From Gongronella butleri (taxonomy: Eukaryota; Mucoromycota; Mucoromycetes; Mucorales; Cunninghamellaceae), in NCBI GenBank assembly GCA_025201375.1, contig JAIWZP010000013.1, positions 310,001-374,000 on the forward strand: a stretch of 64,000 bases of DNA, read 5' to 3'. The position numbers were made by a program, and so were the translations under genes. The notes below the pieces were generated by a model. That model saw only the letters and a list, made by a program, of their open reading frames with translations, was not told where the DNA came from and searched no databases. Shown here in pieces: positions 34,361 to 45,703 of this stretch; position 1 is the stretch's first letter; each line of letters starts with the position of its first letter.

Positions 34361-35496
34361 CTAATTGTCTTGGAGGAACGCTCCCACTGCCTGCAACACT
34401 TGCTCTGGCTTCTCGGCATGAACTAGGGAGTGGAAAACAAAAGAAGGGATCAGGAGTCAACGCCCATGTCATTTTTTTCTTTTTGTCACTTTTTTTTTTC
34501 AATTACCCCAATGGCCAGCGCCGTCCACGACCTCGAGTCTCGACTGTGGAAAGAGCTGTTTGATATTCTTGTCGTGTTTCAAAAAGGGCGGATAATAAGG
34601 ACTTTTGCCGCCGGCGAGGAAGAGAGTGGGGTTGTGATAGGCACTTTCCTCATTGTCGATGGGGAATTGACCCAGGTGGTCGAGCGACGTGTCGAGAATA
34701 TCGAGTGGCAGGCGGATGCGCAGTGCATTGGTGGCGCTGTCTTGCTGGCGCTTGAGATTGGTGAGCAGAAACATGCGAATGCCGATGTTTTCCTCGTATT
34801 TTTGCAGAATGGCGTCGGCCTGGCTCTGCTTTGTGCATTGCGCCGCATCGACCTCGCGCATGCCCTGGATGTACGTGCGGAACCCACGCGATAACGTCAG
34901 CGGCACAGGTGGCATGTCCACGGAAATCGCCTTGCTGATACGCTCAGGTGCTTCCAATGCCGCGCGCAGCACGGCCTTGCCTCCCCTTTTTTTCATGAAT
35001 AAAAAAGTTGAGTTCCTGCCACATAGCGTAGCGCAAAAAATAAATAAAAAAGAGGGATCTTACATTGAATGGCCCATCAAAATGGGGTTTTCGAGTTGAT
35101 GATCGTCCATGAATGCAAGCAAATCACTCGCCATTGCCTGAAAGTCGTGGTGTGGGTCCTGTGGACTGTCCCCATGATTGCGCAGGTCCTAGAGAAAAAG
35201 CCATTGAGCCCACTGATTGCTTCAAAAATGCACAAAAAGCCTTGGTATGCTTCGTTTTCCTGCAAAGGGGCTTCCAATTAACTGCAGACTGGGCTTACCA
35301 CTGCATAAATATCGCGCTGGTATCTCTGCGCAGCCGCTCGACATAAGGACGTCCAGTTTTGCTTCGATCCAAACAGACCGTGGCAGATCACTAGCGGGGC
35401 TGCAGGGGATCTCGGTGTTTGTTTGGGCGAATACTTGTCAAAAGCAAGGCGCACAGGCTTGCAAGTCGTGGAAAAGGTGCGTGCGTGTCGAAGCAT
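34361..35496 (-). CDS. ABHD11-like alpha/beta-hydrolase, paralogue 1
   Basis: Exons 35496-35299, 35188-35064, 34985-34507 and 34422-34361 give 287 residues. The N-terminus (MLRHARTFSTTCKPVRLAF) looks like a mitochondrial presequence. The fold is clear: PLVICHGLFGSKQNW with the oxyanion loop, DLRNHGDSPH, nucleophile elbow GHSMGGKA (Met codon split by an intron), the strand near PTLFLAGG and the catalytic His in VHAEKPEQV. Human ABHD11 and yeast Imo32 are relatives; ABHD11 supports lipoylation of the 2-oxoglutarate dehydrogenase complex in human mitochondria, but the substrate here is unknown. A second member lies at 61154-62195 with the same first two intron positions. Confidence 0.9.
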
Positions 35497-35932
35497 AGGA
35501 TAGCAAGCACTGTGAAAGAAAGTAAGTAAAAAAAAAAAACGTCTTTTTCAAAAAAAAATTAAGGAAAAACGAGTGTCAAAAGCGATCGGCCGCTAGGCCC
35601 GCCCCCCAGTGGCACAAGGACGAAAATAAAAGGCACATCTTCCGTTGGCCCGCTCGTTGGCAATGTGTCACAAGCGCCTGAGGATTAAAAAAGAGGCCTT
35701 TTTGTTTTTAATGGGGGTGAGATGCTTTTTTTATTTTTTTTTTCAAAGCAAAAAAAAATAAAATAGAGAGAGTGAAAGAAAAAAAAAGGGGAATGCGCAA
35801 AGGAAAGAAGGGGAAAATGGATGTAGTTTTGAGGGGGGCATCATGAAGCAAATGAGACGTGGAAAGGCTATGTACAAGCAAAACATGCAGAGAAAAATAA
35901 AAAAAAGGTACAAAAAGGGAGAATATGAGAAA
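35497..35932. other. Spacer between two minus-strand genes
   Basis: Contains the promoter side of the ABHD11-like gene, with A runs near 35528 and 35551, and the 3' untranslated region of the AT-hook gene. No coding sequence is supported. Confidence 0.45.
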
Positions 35933-37084
35933 TTAGCACGATTTGGCTCTCTTTGAAGCCGTGATGTCCTTCCAAACAAAGCAGGAATTGCCCTCGATGT
36001 GCGTCTTTGGCTTGCGTCCACGCTTTTTCTTTGGCATCGGCAAAACGGTATCCATGTCAGCGCCAGTGAATGCGGTCATTGCGTCTGTCATGTGGCCATC
36101 GTCGTCATCGTCGGATGCGGACGACGACGACGTGTTTGTTGAGGCGAGAGACGATGGGGGAATGGACGGATTGGCGGTTGTAGTGACATTCCATACGGTG
36201 GGGGACAAAAAGGTCCATCCACCCTCGTCGTAGCCAGGAGATCGCGTGGGTGGGCGTCCACGGCGTCGCTTGAGGATGGGCTGGCCCGTGGTGGGGGAAA
36301 TCAGGATCTCGGTGCATGGAGGCGGGGCGGGCGCAGATTCTTTTCTGATGGACAGGGCCGCCGGCTTGGCATTTGGCTTTGAAACCTTCTTCACGCCGCC
36401 CGCGGCGCGTCGTGCGGGGGCCAATGGTGCCGAATACGATGATCGTCGCTGCAATGAAGGCATGGATGGCGTGTCAGCACCAGGCACCGCAAGGTGGCGC
36501 GGTGACGATGACGAAAACGACGACAATGGGAGCGCCGATGGCGGCAGTTGCAAATGAGGTGAATTGGTGGGAGGCGGACGGCGCTGGCACTCTTCGTACG
36601 CGTTGGAAGCCGACCATGAGCGGTGACGCTGGTGATAATTATGCTGGGGATGAGACTGAGGCGACAATAAAGGCGAAATCGAGCTATTGCTGCCATAATG
36701 AGCGGGCTGAGGCGGCGATAGAGACGAAGGTCGATGCGAAGCATGTTGGTGGCGATGCAGTAGCTTGTCTGAGTGCAAATACGGCTTAGGATGCATCATG
36801 GGTGAGCGCGACAAGGGTCGTGGAGGATCGTCGCCATGGATCGGCGGTAATTCCGACGATTGTTGTGTCATGATGGGCGACGGCGGGCCCATGGAACACA
36901 CAGACGGCGACCGTGACGAAGACAGGGCAGGGGAAAGCATGGGTGACGGCCACTGGCTCGATGTTTGTGGCGGATCACGCTCGGCCTGGAAACCAGGCGT
37001 CGGCGACGCAGGCATCACTTGAACAACAGGCGTCGGTGGTGAAGGAGGTGGATTCAAAAGGCTATGAATAGAAGGCAATTTCAT
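35933..37084 (-). CDS. AT-hook protein with a conserved-looking C-terminus
   Basis: Single exon, 383 residues from MKLPSIHSLLN. The first 250 residues are Pro/Ser/His-rich and probably disordered. Two AT-hooks follow: KRRRGRPPT (about residue 285) and KKKRGRKPK (about 355), each with the RGR/K-P core that binds AT-rich minor groove. A short ordered piece, GGWTFLSPTVWNV, and the tail EGNSCFVWKDITASKRAKSC are less degenerate. An acidic Asp run lies between the hooks. It is probably a nuclear chromatin or transcription protein of unknown target. It sits directly beside the carotenoid pair, downstream of carRP on the same strand; a link to carotenoid control is speculation. Additional 5' exons may exist. 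Confidence 0.75.
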   Translation of the reverse strand: MKLPSIHSLLNPPPSPPTPVVQVMPASPTPGFQAERDPPQTSSQWPSPMLSPALSSSRSPSVCSMGPPSPIMTQQSSELPPIHGDDPPRPLSRSPMMHPKPYLHSDKLLHRHQHASHRPSSLSPPQPAHYGSNSSISPLLSPQSHPQHNYHQRHRSWSASNAYEECQRRPPPTNSPHLQLPPSALPLSSFSSSSPRHLAVPGADTPSMPSLQRRSSYSAPLAPARRAAGGVKKVSKPNAKPAALSIRKESAPAPPPCTEILISPTTGQPILKRRRGRPPTRSPGYDEGGWTFLSPTVWNVTTTANPSIPPSSLASTNTSSSSASDDDDDGHMTDAMTAFTGADMDTVLPMPKKKRGRKPKTHIEGNSCFVWKDITASKRAKSC

Positions 37085-37838
37085 CGATGAGGATATATTT
37101 GTGAAAAAAAAAATGAGATAGAAAAAGGAGAAAAAAAAAAAAGAGAAAGAGAAAAGAGGGCAAAAGCAAGGCATTCTTATGCCTTTTGACCTCCCTCCCC
37201 CCCAATTTTTTTTTTTTAGGTGAACCTGCTGCTTTTTCTTTGGAAACCCAGGAATCTCTTTGGGCCCGCCTGGATAATTGCAGCCTTCCAGGCGATCATC
37301 GTCTTCCAGAGCTTCCTTTTTTCCCAAAAAGGTGTAATTTTTTTTAGGTTGTGTGTGCCTCCGCCACCAGTGTCCATTGGATTCGTGTTACATCCCCCCT
37401 TTTTGGCCCAATTGGCGTGCATCACCTCATTTTCTGTGTGACGCGGAAACGAGTGAGTGTGAGCTTGCAAAAAAAAATAGATCAACGCAAGATGCCTGGA
37501 ATGGACAATTGACTCACGATGGGGGGAGGCGGATGAAAAGCATAAAAGAGAGACAAAAGAGACAAAATAGATGCCTCGGACGCCGGATCACGTCAGTTGG
37601 AAGCCAAAGAACCAAAGAAAAAGATGCAATTCTGTTTTTTAATGTTTGCGAAATGATATCATGAGGGGCAAACATGACCAGTAATTGAGGACCAATCGAC
37701 CCAAAATGCGCAACAAAAAGAAAAATTGGAAAAAAGAGCGATTTAGGCAAGTGACAGAAAGACGAGAAGCAAAAAAACAAAAAAAAGAGCAAAAAAACAC
37801 AAAAAAATAGATAAAGAGGAAGAATAAAAAATAAAAAA
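37085..37838. other. Promoter side of the AT-hook gene and 3' region of carRP
   Basis: About 750 bases with CT-rich stretches on the minus strand just before the AT-hook ATG. A reading of about 30 codons near 37240-37327 (minus) ends in a GT dinucleotide followed by an A tract and may be an undetected exon or leader (see rejected items). No independent gene is supported. Confidence 0.4.
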
Positions 37839-39841
37839 CTAGTCGACATAGAAGGCTCGTACCTTGCCCTTTCGAATGGGGCGAGGTGCCCATGTTGCAC
37901 CAAGTACCTGACGAGGGCTAAAAGTAGAAACAAGGGAAAAGGAAGTTGACAGGGCCGATTTGAAGGGAAATGAGACGCCGACGTTGGCGGGGACAGACCA
38001 GGAGGTGGGCAATTTGTAGACACAGGCAAGGACCAGCCAGGCTCGGTAAGCTTTTTTGACATAAGCGCGTGTTGGATAGCCGTTTGCCAGCTTGATCATC
38101 TCACCAATGGCACAATACACGCCACATGCCGCACGGACACCGCCTTGGCAGACTGCAGGTAATTTGTCGACAGCTCGCAGAGCTCCAGGCACCAATTCGT
38201 CGGCCATGCCCACGAGTTTGAGCGCCAACGATCGCAATCGCGCGTCACCAAGCTTACGCGCATCGCCAGAAAAGATGTCTGCTTGTTCATTGGCCGAGAG
38301 CCACGTGAGAGGGAGATAGCAACGGCCCAATGTCTTGCTGTCGGTCACAATGTCGCGTGCAATGTTGGTATATTGCAAAACGAGGCCCATATCGCGTGCG
38401 CGCGCAACAATCCATGCTTGTGTGGCCGGCAACATACCATGTTGGTTCTTGAGAAGGATGCGCGTGCACATTTCACCGACACTGCTGGCCACACACGCCG
38501 CGTAATACTCGAGTTCGCGGTTGTTTTGGATGGGTCTCTTTTGTAAATCCCATTCGTAGCCATCGAGCAGCTCCATGATCGCGTCGGGAGCCAAGGAATG
38601 GCGCAGGCGCACAAAGCTGCGCATCGATGCAAGGCAATCTGGCGACAATTGGCCATTGTAGGGCGTCCAATCCAGGTCAGCGGCGCAATTGGTCTTGGAA
38701 AGGAACATATCCATGACAAACGATCGAACAAGCGCCAGTGAACGCAGGCGATCCTCGGCAGGCACGCTCTCGTCATCGGCCAAATCGTCCGTCGCACGGC
38801 AAAATCCGTAAAGCACGCCCAAATCTTGTCGCTGCTCCGCCGGAAACACCGCCGAGGCTGCATGGAACGAAACAGAGCCCGTCTTCAAAATGCCCCAGGT
38901 CGTCACCAGATCGGATAATGGCTGCTTGTCCAATTGCTCGTCGGGGGTGCAAAACGCGTCAAAAAGTTGTGCCATTGTCGCCCACGTCATGGCCCCGTCA
39001 AACGATGACGATGACGACAGCAGATGCATGACGGCAAACGCACGGTCCATGGCACATGTCGCAAACACAAGCACCACATTGATCAAAAAGAAGAACATCG
39101 CCTCCTCCAGCGGCAAGTGCGGCACCACCATGATTTTCGTCGTTGTGCGCTCAGAGATGCGCCACGTGCCAGCATGAATCGCCACCTTGTCCACCCAGCA
39201 CAGATAAAACGTCGGAATCAAGATGGACAATGCCACTGCCTTCCAACGACGGCAAATATAAGGTCCAGCGCCAAACCAGAGCAAGCCAAGCACAGGGCAT
39301 GTGTACCAAAGGATGCAAGCACCATAAAACAAGGGCGTGTTGGGAACGGCCAGCGCCTGAACGACACAGAAAAGAAAGAAAGAAAGAAAGAAATAAAATG
39401 AGAATTCATGATTTTTTCGTTTTTTTTTTTTTTTCTTACCCAGGCTTTCATGCCGACAGCCAAAAAGCCAGTGATTGGGATGAACCTGAGGCAGTGATTT
39501 TGGAAGGACGACATGGATGACTTTAGGAAAAAAGCGGGCAGCTGCCAGCGCATGACCAGATTGGCAAAGGACACCGTCATCATCGTCATGATGGCAAAGA
39601 ACATATACTCCTCAAGAGGCACATAGCCAATGACGGCGGTCACACAGCTTGGGCAATACCACCAGGCACGATGATAGACGATGTAATTGTCCCAAGGAGT
39701 CGCGGTCGCCAGAGCCATTGAGATTAAAAACAGGTATTTGACACGATCTTGTGCACAGTGGAACGGACGTAGCACAGTGACAAGGCCAGCAACCACGGGT
39801 AGGGTATAATAGAGATGAACTTCCATGTAAGTCAAGACCAT
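37839..39841 (-). CDS. carRP: Bifunctional lycopene beta-cyclase / phytoene synthase
   Basis: Two exons (39841-39440 and 39356-37839) give 639 residues. The N-terminal half, about 1-260, has seven hydrophobic segments and both repeats of the cyclase domain (VPLEEYMFF and LPLEEAMFF, the PLEE-hallmark of fungal and archaeal type cyclases). The C-terminal half is a trans-prenyltransferase: YGFCRATDDLADDESVP and MGLVLQYTNIARDIVTDSK hold the Asp-rich Mg-binding motifs, and DLQKRP is typical of phytoene synthases. It condenses two geranylgeranyl diphosphates to phytoene and later cyclises lycopene to beta-carotene, in the membrane. The first ATG (MVLTYMEVHLYYTLP) matches fungal homologues. carB is divergently transcribed. 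Known as carRA in Phycomyces and carRP in Mucor. Confidence 0.97.
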
Positions 39842-40787
39842 GATGATCAATTTCTGTCAAAGAGAGAATTGAAAAAGGGAAAAGAGGTGCAAAAACAAAG
39901 AAAAAAATAAAAGACCCAGAAGAATGGCCTTTATAAATGATGATTTGCCCTTGGAACGAAATGCGAGAGGATCGTCAAGAACAAGGAGAGACTGCCAAAT
40001 AAAAAAAGTGCCTCAATGAGAGCAATGCGTTGTTCTTCGTATTCCAGTTTGAGAAAAAAAAAAGATGAATTAACGTCAAGAACAAAGAGAAATGGCATTC
40101 ATGCTGATCCGCACAAAGTGCAGCACTTTTTTCGAGCTCCTGAAAAAAAAAAAAAAAAAGTGGGCGATGCGATCTTCCACCAGCTGTACAAACTGATTGG
40201 CCGGCAAATCACCCATAAATCTGCATGCGAGTCAACAAGAGAGCAATTCGATGAGGGGATAATCTTCTTTTTCCCCTGTCTCCACTCGTGATGAGACTCC
40301 TTACAAGTGGAAAAGCTGGCAAGGAGGCACGCAAGCTGGCATTAAAGTTGGGCAATTTTGGCACTTCTTCCGGCGGTTTACCTCTTTTGGGCATTTCTGC
40401 TCTATGTTTTTATTTTTTCGACCGAGACGAGTGCATTTCCCAAAAAAACAAAAAAAAGAGGGGGTGGGTGGGCCGTCATTGACTTGCTTCATCACCTGCC
40501 AATGAGATCACCGCCGAGAAAAGCAATGTGCACCACCGCACGCTTATCTCCACGCAATTGGCGCACGACAAGAGGGGAGGACGGGCGACGCGCGTTCCCG
40601 TTTTCCACACTCCGCTTGCATCAATGAGCGAGCACAGTGCGCGGATGGCGCGGCGTCAGTGGGGCATGAATGCTCCTTTTTTTAACGCGACTTGATTTTT
40701 TTCTTGTTTTCTCTTTTTCTCTTTTTTCTTTTTTTCTCTATCTTTTTCGCTTTTCTTTACTCTCCATTCTTTGTATTTCTCTTTAAC
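39842..40787. promoter_or_regulatory. Divergent carRP-carB promoter region
   Basis: The 946 bases between the two starts are shared by both genes. On the carRP side a TATAAA (minus) lies at 39930-39935, 89 bases from the ATG. The carB side has a long pyrimidine tract ending close to its ATG. Several GATC tetramers (near 39973, 40105, 40170 and 40506) could be relevant because white-collar photoreceptors of other fungi bind GATC-containing sites. In Mucorales these two genes are co-induced by blue light. No other gene is supported here; specific sites were not mapped. Confidence 0.6.
39930..39935 (-). promoter_or_regulatory. Putative TATA box of carRP
   Basis: Reads TATAAA on the minus strand, 89 bases upstream of the ATG at 39841. 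No equally clear TATA element precedes carB. Confidence 0.5.
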
Positions 40788-42703
40788 ATGGCTCAAAAAC
40801 ACATCATTGTCATTGGTGCCGGTGCCGGTGGCACGGCGACGGCGGCGCGTCTCGCTCGCCAAGGCTTCAAGGTGACGGTCGTGGAGAAGAATGACATCAA
40901 TGGCGGCCGGTGCTCGTTGATCCACCACGAAGGCTATCGCTTTGACCAAGGACCATCACTGTACCTGATGCCCAAGCTGTTTGAGGACACGTTTGCCGAC
41001 TTGGATGAAGATATCAGCGACCATCTTGAGCTTTTGCGCTGCAGCAACAATTACAAGGTCCACTTTGACGATGGCGACAAGATTCACCTGACTTCCGATC
41101 TGACTAAGATGAAGGACGAATTGGACCGCGTCGAGGGCGCCAGCGGCTTTGCCAGCTTTTTGTCGTTTATGGCCGAGAGCCACGTCCACTATGAGCAAGG
41201 CACACTTCTCGCCATCAAGCGCAACTTTGAATCCATCTGGGACATGATCAAGCTAAAGTACGCGCCCGAGATCTTTCGTCTGCACCTCCTCGACAATGTG
41301 TACGCGCGCGCGTCGCGCTATTTCAAGACCAAAAAGATGCGCATGGCCTTTACCTTCCAAACCATGTACATGGGGTAAGCAATGGATTTAAAAAAAAATC
41401 AGGGGCAATGGAAACAAGGGGGCAAGGCAACAAGAGGGATGCATCCGAGCGCAATGGATCAGGGTCAACTCACACACAGGCACATTCTCCTTACTTTTTT
41501 TTTATATGAATTAGCATGTCTCCCTATGATGCGCCGGCCGTGTACAGTCTGCTTCAATACTCGGAATTTGCCGAGGGCATCTGGTATCCTCGTGGAGGGT
41601 TCAACATGGTGGTCCAAAAACTCGAGGCGATTGCGACCAAGCATGGCGCTCAATTCATCTATGACGCGCCCGTGGCCAAGATCAATACCGAGGGCCGCAA
41701 GACCACGGGCGTCACGTTGGCCAATGGCACGGTCCTGGCCGCCGACGCCGTCGTGTGCAATGCCGATTTGGTCTACGCGTACCACCATCTGCTGCCGCCT
41801 TGCAAGTGGACGACCAAGTCGCTGGGCAGCAAGAAACTGACGTCGTCATCCATCTCGTTTTACTGGTCCATGTCGCGCGTCATCACCGAATTGGACGTAC
41901 ACAACATCTTTTTGGCCGAGTCGTACCAAGAGAGCTTTGACGAGATCTTCAAGGACCTGAATCTGCCGTCCGAGCCCTCGTTCTACGTCAATGTGCCCTC
42001 TCGCATTGACCCGAGCGCCGCACCCAGCGACAAGGACGCCGTCATTGTCCTTGTGCCCATTGGCCATATGCAGCACTTGGATGGCAAGTGGGCCCCCGAA
42101 TTCTACGACAAGATGGTTGTTCGCGCGCGTGACATGGTCCTCAAGGTGCTCGAACGCCGCCTGGGTATCGCCAACTTTGCGTCGCTCATCCAAAACGAGA
42201 TTGTCAATCATCCGGGTGTCTGGCAGCAAAAGTTCAATCTGTGGCGCGGCTCGATCCTCGGCTTGTCACACGACATCATGCAGGTCCTTTGGTTCCGCCC
42301 ATCCACCAAGGATTCCACGGGCCGCTATGACAACCTCTTCTTTGTTGGTGCCTCCACCCATCCAGGCACAGGAGTCCCCATCGTCCTCGCTGGCAGCAAG
42401 CTGACCTCCGACCAGGTGTGCGGCCATTTTAATCAGCAGCCGCTTGCCCGCAAGAAGCTGCTGGGCTATGAAAAAGCCAAGCATGCCTACGACTATGTCA
42501 AGGAGGACAAAACTTGTACAACGACCAAGGCTGCCATGTTCTCCTTGAACCAATTGCTCTCTATCCTCTTTGTCGTCACCTTCATCTTCTTTTTGGCCTT
42601 CCCTCAGGACGATGCCATGGGAACCACAGCCGCCTCCTACATCAATTCCTACTTGCCCATGCTCTTCAGCTCCGGCAATTGCTCTGCTGATGGCCATTGC
42701 TGA
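40788..42703 (+). CDS. carB: Phytoene desaturase
   Basis: Two exons (40788-41374 and 41515-42703) give 591 residues, usual for mucoralean CarB. Near the N-terminus, HIIVIGAGAGGTATAARLA is the FAD Rossmann, followed by VVEKNDINGGRCSLI and FDQGPSLYLMP. The C-terminal part has FVGASTHPGTGVPIVLAGSKL, the carotenoid oxidoreductase signature, and a hydrophobic tail (LLSILFVVTFIFFLAF) that should anchor it to membranes. The enzyme introduces four double bonds into colourless phytoene to give lycopene. Its partner carRP is transcribed the other way from the shared promoter. The single intron matches a position common in Mucorales and breaks a Gly codon. All key motifs are intact. Confidence 0.97.
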
Positions 42704-42868
42704 TTTTTTTTTTTGTTTTTGCTAATGACAACTCTCGTTTTTAGCTCTCTCGTTACTATTTCTCGTATTTTATCTTGACTTTTTATTTTTAAAATTAAAC
42801 TTAAGCAAGTCTTTACCGATCCACAACTTTTCGGGGAGACACTTTTGAAAGAAACGTCTGGCGCAAAA

Positions 42869-42900
<32 letters not shown>

Positions 42901-42930
42901 CTGCGAGGAAACACAGATTTCACCCTGGTC

Positions 42931-42933
<3 letters not shown>

Positions 42934-42965
<32 letters not shown>
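42934..42965. repeat. 32-base poly(T) run
   Basis: Uninterrupted T run downstream of carB, outside any gene model. A TATA-poor AT region follows. Such runs outside introns are much rarer here than those next to 5' splice sites. Confidence 0.9.
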
Positions 42966-42966
<1 letters not shown>

Positions 42967-43269
42967 AAAATCGATGATCTGAATTCTCGGTTTGAATTCT
43001 ACAGTTAAAGCATAATGACTAAATCTGGTTTCTTCATTTCACCACCAAGGACCGTGCATGCACCTGCAGCATCATAAATCTTTTTTTGACGCATGAAGGA
43101 CTTGCTTCGTCTTTTTTCAGAAAAAGTAAAATGCAAATGTTCATCAGCTCATGGTTGTCATGATCATCGCATACCCACAGAGCCAAAGTACAAGAAGGTT
43201 CTATGATACTGTGCAATTTACAGCATTTCACGAATTTTCACATTGTTTTTCATTTTAATCACCTCCGGT

Positions 43270-43430
43270 AATCCTTTGCTGTATTGGATCACCTCTAAGG
43301 CGTTGCCACAAAATATTTCAACGCGTCTCTTTTCAACAAGACGCTGAAAACCGGAGATCCAGTGAGTCATTGTGCAGATGAATCCGAAAATTCGATATTT
43401 TCACAAATTCAGCTCTGGCTTGTCAAATTA
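43270..43430 (+). repeat. Dispersed repeat C, copy 2
   Basis: Collinear with 27545-27705; this copy keeps the pattern GGATCACCTC, CAACGCGTCTCTTTTCAAC, GACGCTGAAAACC and AAATTCAGC. It lies about 220 bases left of repeat A copy 2, so the two modules may once have been one element. Confidence 0.6.
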
Positions 43431-43649
43431 TTCTTTGATCGCAGTGAAGGTAGGGATGTTAAATCGAGAATCTCGCTCGAAAATCTCGAGGGTTCAAGAC
43501 GAGATCGAGACGACCTGAATCTCTTCGTCTCGATCGACAAGAATGTAAATTTAGGTTAGGTGTAAAGTTTCATCATGCATTTTAGATTAAGTGGTGTGGT
43601 GCAATACAGTAATGGGAAAAACCAGTACAGTATCAAATTGCAGGTTTAT

Positions 43650-44545
43650 ACATTAGGTGCCAAAAGCGCGCCACCACTCCCAATCCAAAGTCAAAAATCA
43701 GCTGTGGCCAGGCTCCAAATGTTCAAACCAAAATCGAAAAATTGGGTCTCCAAAATGATGCCAACTCTCTTACAAGAAAAGCGGCATGGGGAAACCACGA
43801 AAAATGCCAAAAACGAGGGTGCTCTTGCTGCGTGTTGTCGAGCAATGAGCAAATTTCAATTTAATTTCAACGGCGAATTGCACGGGAAGAACGCGCTTAT
43901 AGAGCGTCGCCGACGCGTCCACTAGCAAGAAAATCTCCAAATGCATGGATTTGATTAGGAACACGCGCGTGTGACTCAACATTTGACGTGATTTTTCACG
44001 CGTCCAAGTTGGCCCGCTAAAGGTCTGTTCGCATCAATTCTGCCTGGAACTCATTTTTTTTACAGTGATCATCGATGTCCACGTATGCAGCATACCGTGA
44101 TCTCTGTTGTTATCTGCGTTTCGAAGATCTGCGATCATATTTCATCGAGATATGTAGCCTTGTAGCGAAAATACGAAGCAGAACGCATTTTTCGCCAAAA
44201 CCAGTCAATGGACCTCTGAGTTTTATCCCATTTTTAATGCATGATAATGGTGTTCTATCATGTAGTTGAATCGCGCGGCAATCTGAGACTTTAATTCTCA
44301 ATTTTCAAATGGCCGACTGTACGCCTTTGAAAAGTATGATACGCGATCATACTGAGGTTCTAAATTCGTCACGGCGCATCATCTACTGTAATGATCGCCG
44401 TGTCGCAAGGGTGGGCTCATTTGAACAAAAAAAAGTGTAGTGTCGTCGTTTCAAAAAATTTGAATACTGGAAAAGTATAAATTCACGGTCGAATGACTAA
44501 AATACTCAACAAAATGCTCCAATTTCGATTTTCTCGATCGATCTG
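43650..44545 (+). repeat. Dispersed repeat A, copy 2
   Basis: Collinear with 1500-2390 over about 900 bases (shared landmarks in that entry). Differences are scattered substitutions and small indels, as expected from old neutral decay. No protein-coding potential is conserved. Confidence 0.7.
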
Positions 44546-45592
44546 CATGTACGTCGCGCCCTCGGTGGAACTTTTGCCGTTGGAGAGAGACACGCCAGCA
44601 TCAATATTCATCATTGTTCATCCACTTAAACAAAGCCTGCTTTTGCCACAGAATAAGAAAAGAAAGACATTGAGGGGGGGAAGGAACGTTTAAGCCATCC
44701 AGGCATCTCAAAGCCTCGGCAAAAGACCTCGCTTGAATCAGGCAAACTCTCTGCAGCGATTGAGATGTCGTGTTACGCTTTTAAACAAAGCATTTCGGTC
44801 TCATGATTGCCAAAAAAATTGATATTCACGTTTTCTATGATGCTTCTTGGCCTGGATCTCGCTTGATCTGTATGAAATTCATTCAAAGTGAGAGCAGAAC
44901 TTCGCATCACATGCGGTCTCAAGACATCTCAGGTTGTCCGTCAATTTTTCATCCAAGATTATCTGTTGACGCTTCATATTCCTGTTTCACAGATCTTGGA
45001 CCAGGTTTCCGGGAAATTTTTGTTGATGTGTGAATGGCTGGCAGGCTTCGCCATCGTTCCGTCGCGTTCCCGACGTACGTTTTGTCGTGTCACCGACGTT
45101 CCTGGATTCTTGCGGACTTTTTTTAGCGTTTCCCCCAGCCCGCTCTATGTCATTCATTGTTTGTTTTGTTACGGGCGCCAGAGGTTGCCGTGACCTCGTC
45201 AACGTTGCACGTCAAGATGTTTTGATCCACAAATTCATTTCTTTAAAACAGAGGTCACATGAGAGACCGCGCTTTCAGGCCTCAAGCATCGCCAATCGCG
45301 GTCGTGGCGCAGAGGGTGGCACTGCGGCGGCACTCTGGCCGCAGTCAAATGGTGCAGGGGCAACTAAATGTTTGAGATTTGCACGCCAGGCCGCATCATA
45401 TTTGCACTGTCTGCGCCGAAGACCTCCTTACGAACGCCTCCATGGCTTTTGTCCCTTTGTTTTCCGTTCAACAAGAAGCTTACTCTGTTTTGACGATGGC
45501 CTAAAATGGAAGTCGGGCTTGCACGAGTGACGGAGGATCTGCGCAATTCCTGCCGTCCCTGTTCTTGTGTGACAAAAGAACAAAAACACAAG

Positions 45593-45598
45593 TATAAA
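45593..45598 (+). promoter_or_regulatory. Putative TATA box of the CaaX small ORF
   Basis: TATAAA lies 111 bases upstream of the ATG at 45704, followed by a pyrimidine-rich tract like those before the other plus-strand genes. Confidence 0.4.
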
Positions 45599-45703
45599 TT
45601 TGTACGCGTTTTTTTTTTTTTTTTGGTTTCCCCTCTCCTCTTTTACTCTCGCTGTCTCTGTCCCGTTTGCTCTTTTTTTTTTTTTTTTTTGCGACGCTCC
45701 CAA

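Larger units (their letters stand above)
42704..45703. other. Gene-poor island with repeats A and C
   Basis: Three kilobases without a supported gene. It begins with the carB 3' region, a CA run and A run near 42868-42900 and a 32-base T run at 42934-42965. Repeat C copy 2 and repeat A copy 2 follow. The stretch 44550-45500 has open frames but no recognisable domain. The last 100 bases should be the promoter of the next small gene. Confidence 0.55.

Noticed and set aside
37240..37327. A possible upstream exon on the minus strand ending in CAG-GT followed by an A tract, before the AT-hook gene
   Set aside because: The pattern resembles a donor here, but no good acceptor was found that joins it in frame to the AT-hook gene, so it was not added.
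45030..45530. A 166-codon plus-strand open frame left of the CaaX ORF
   Set aside because: No recognisable domain, no consistent start context, and it lies in a decayed island; treated as chance.
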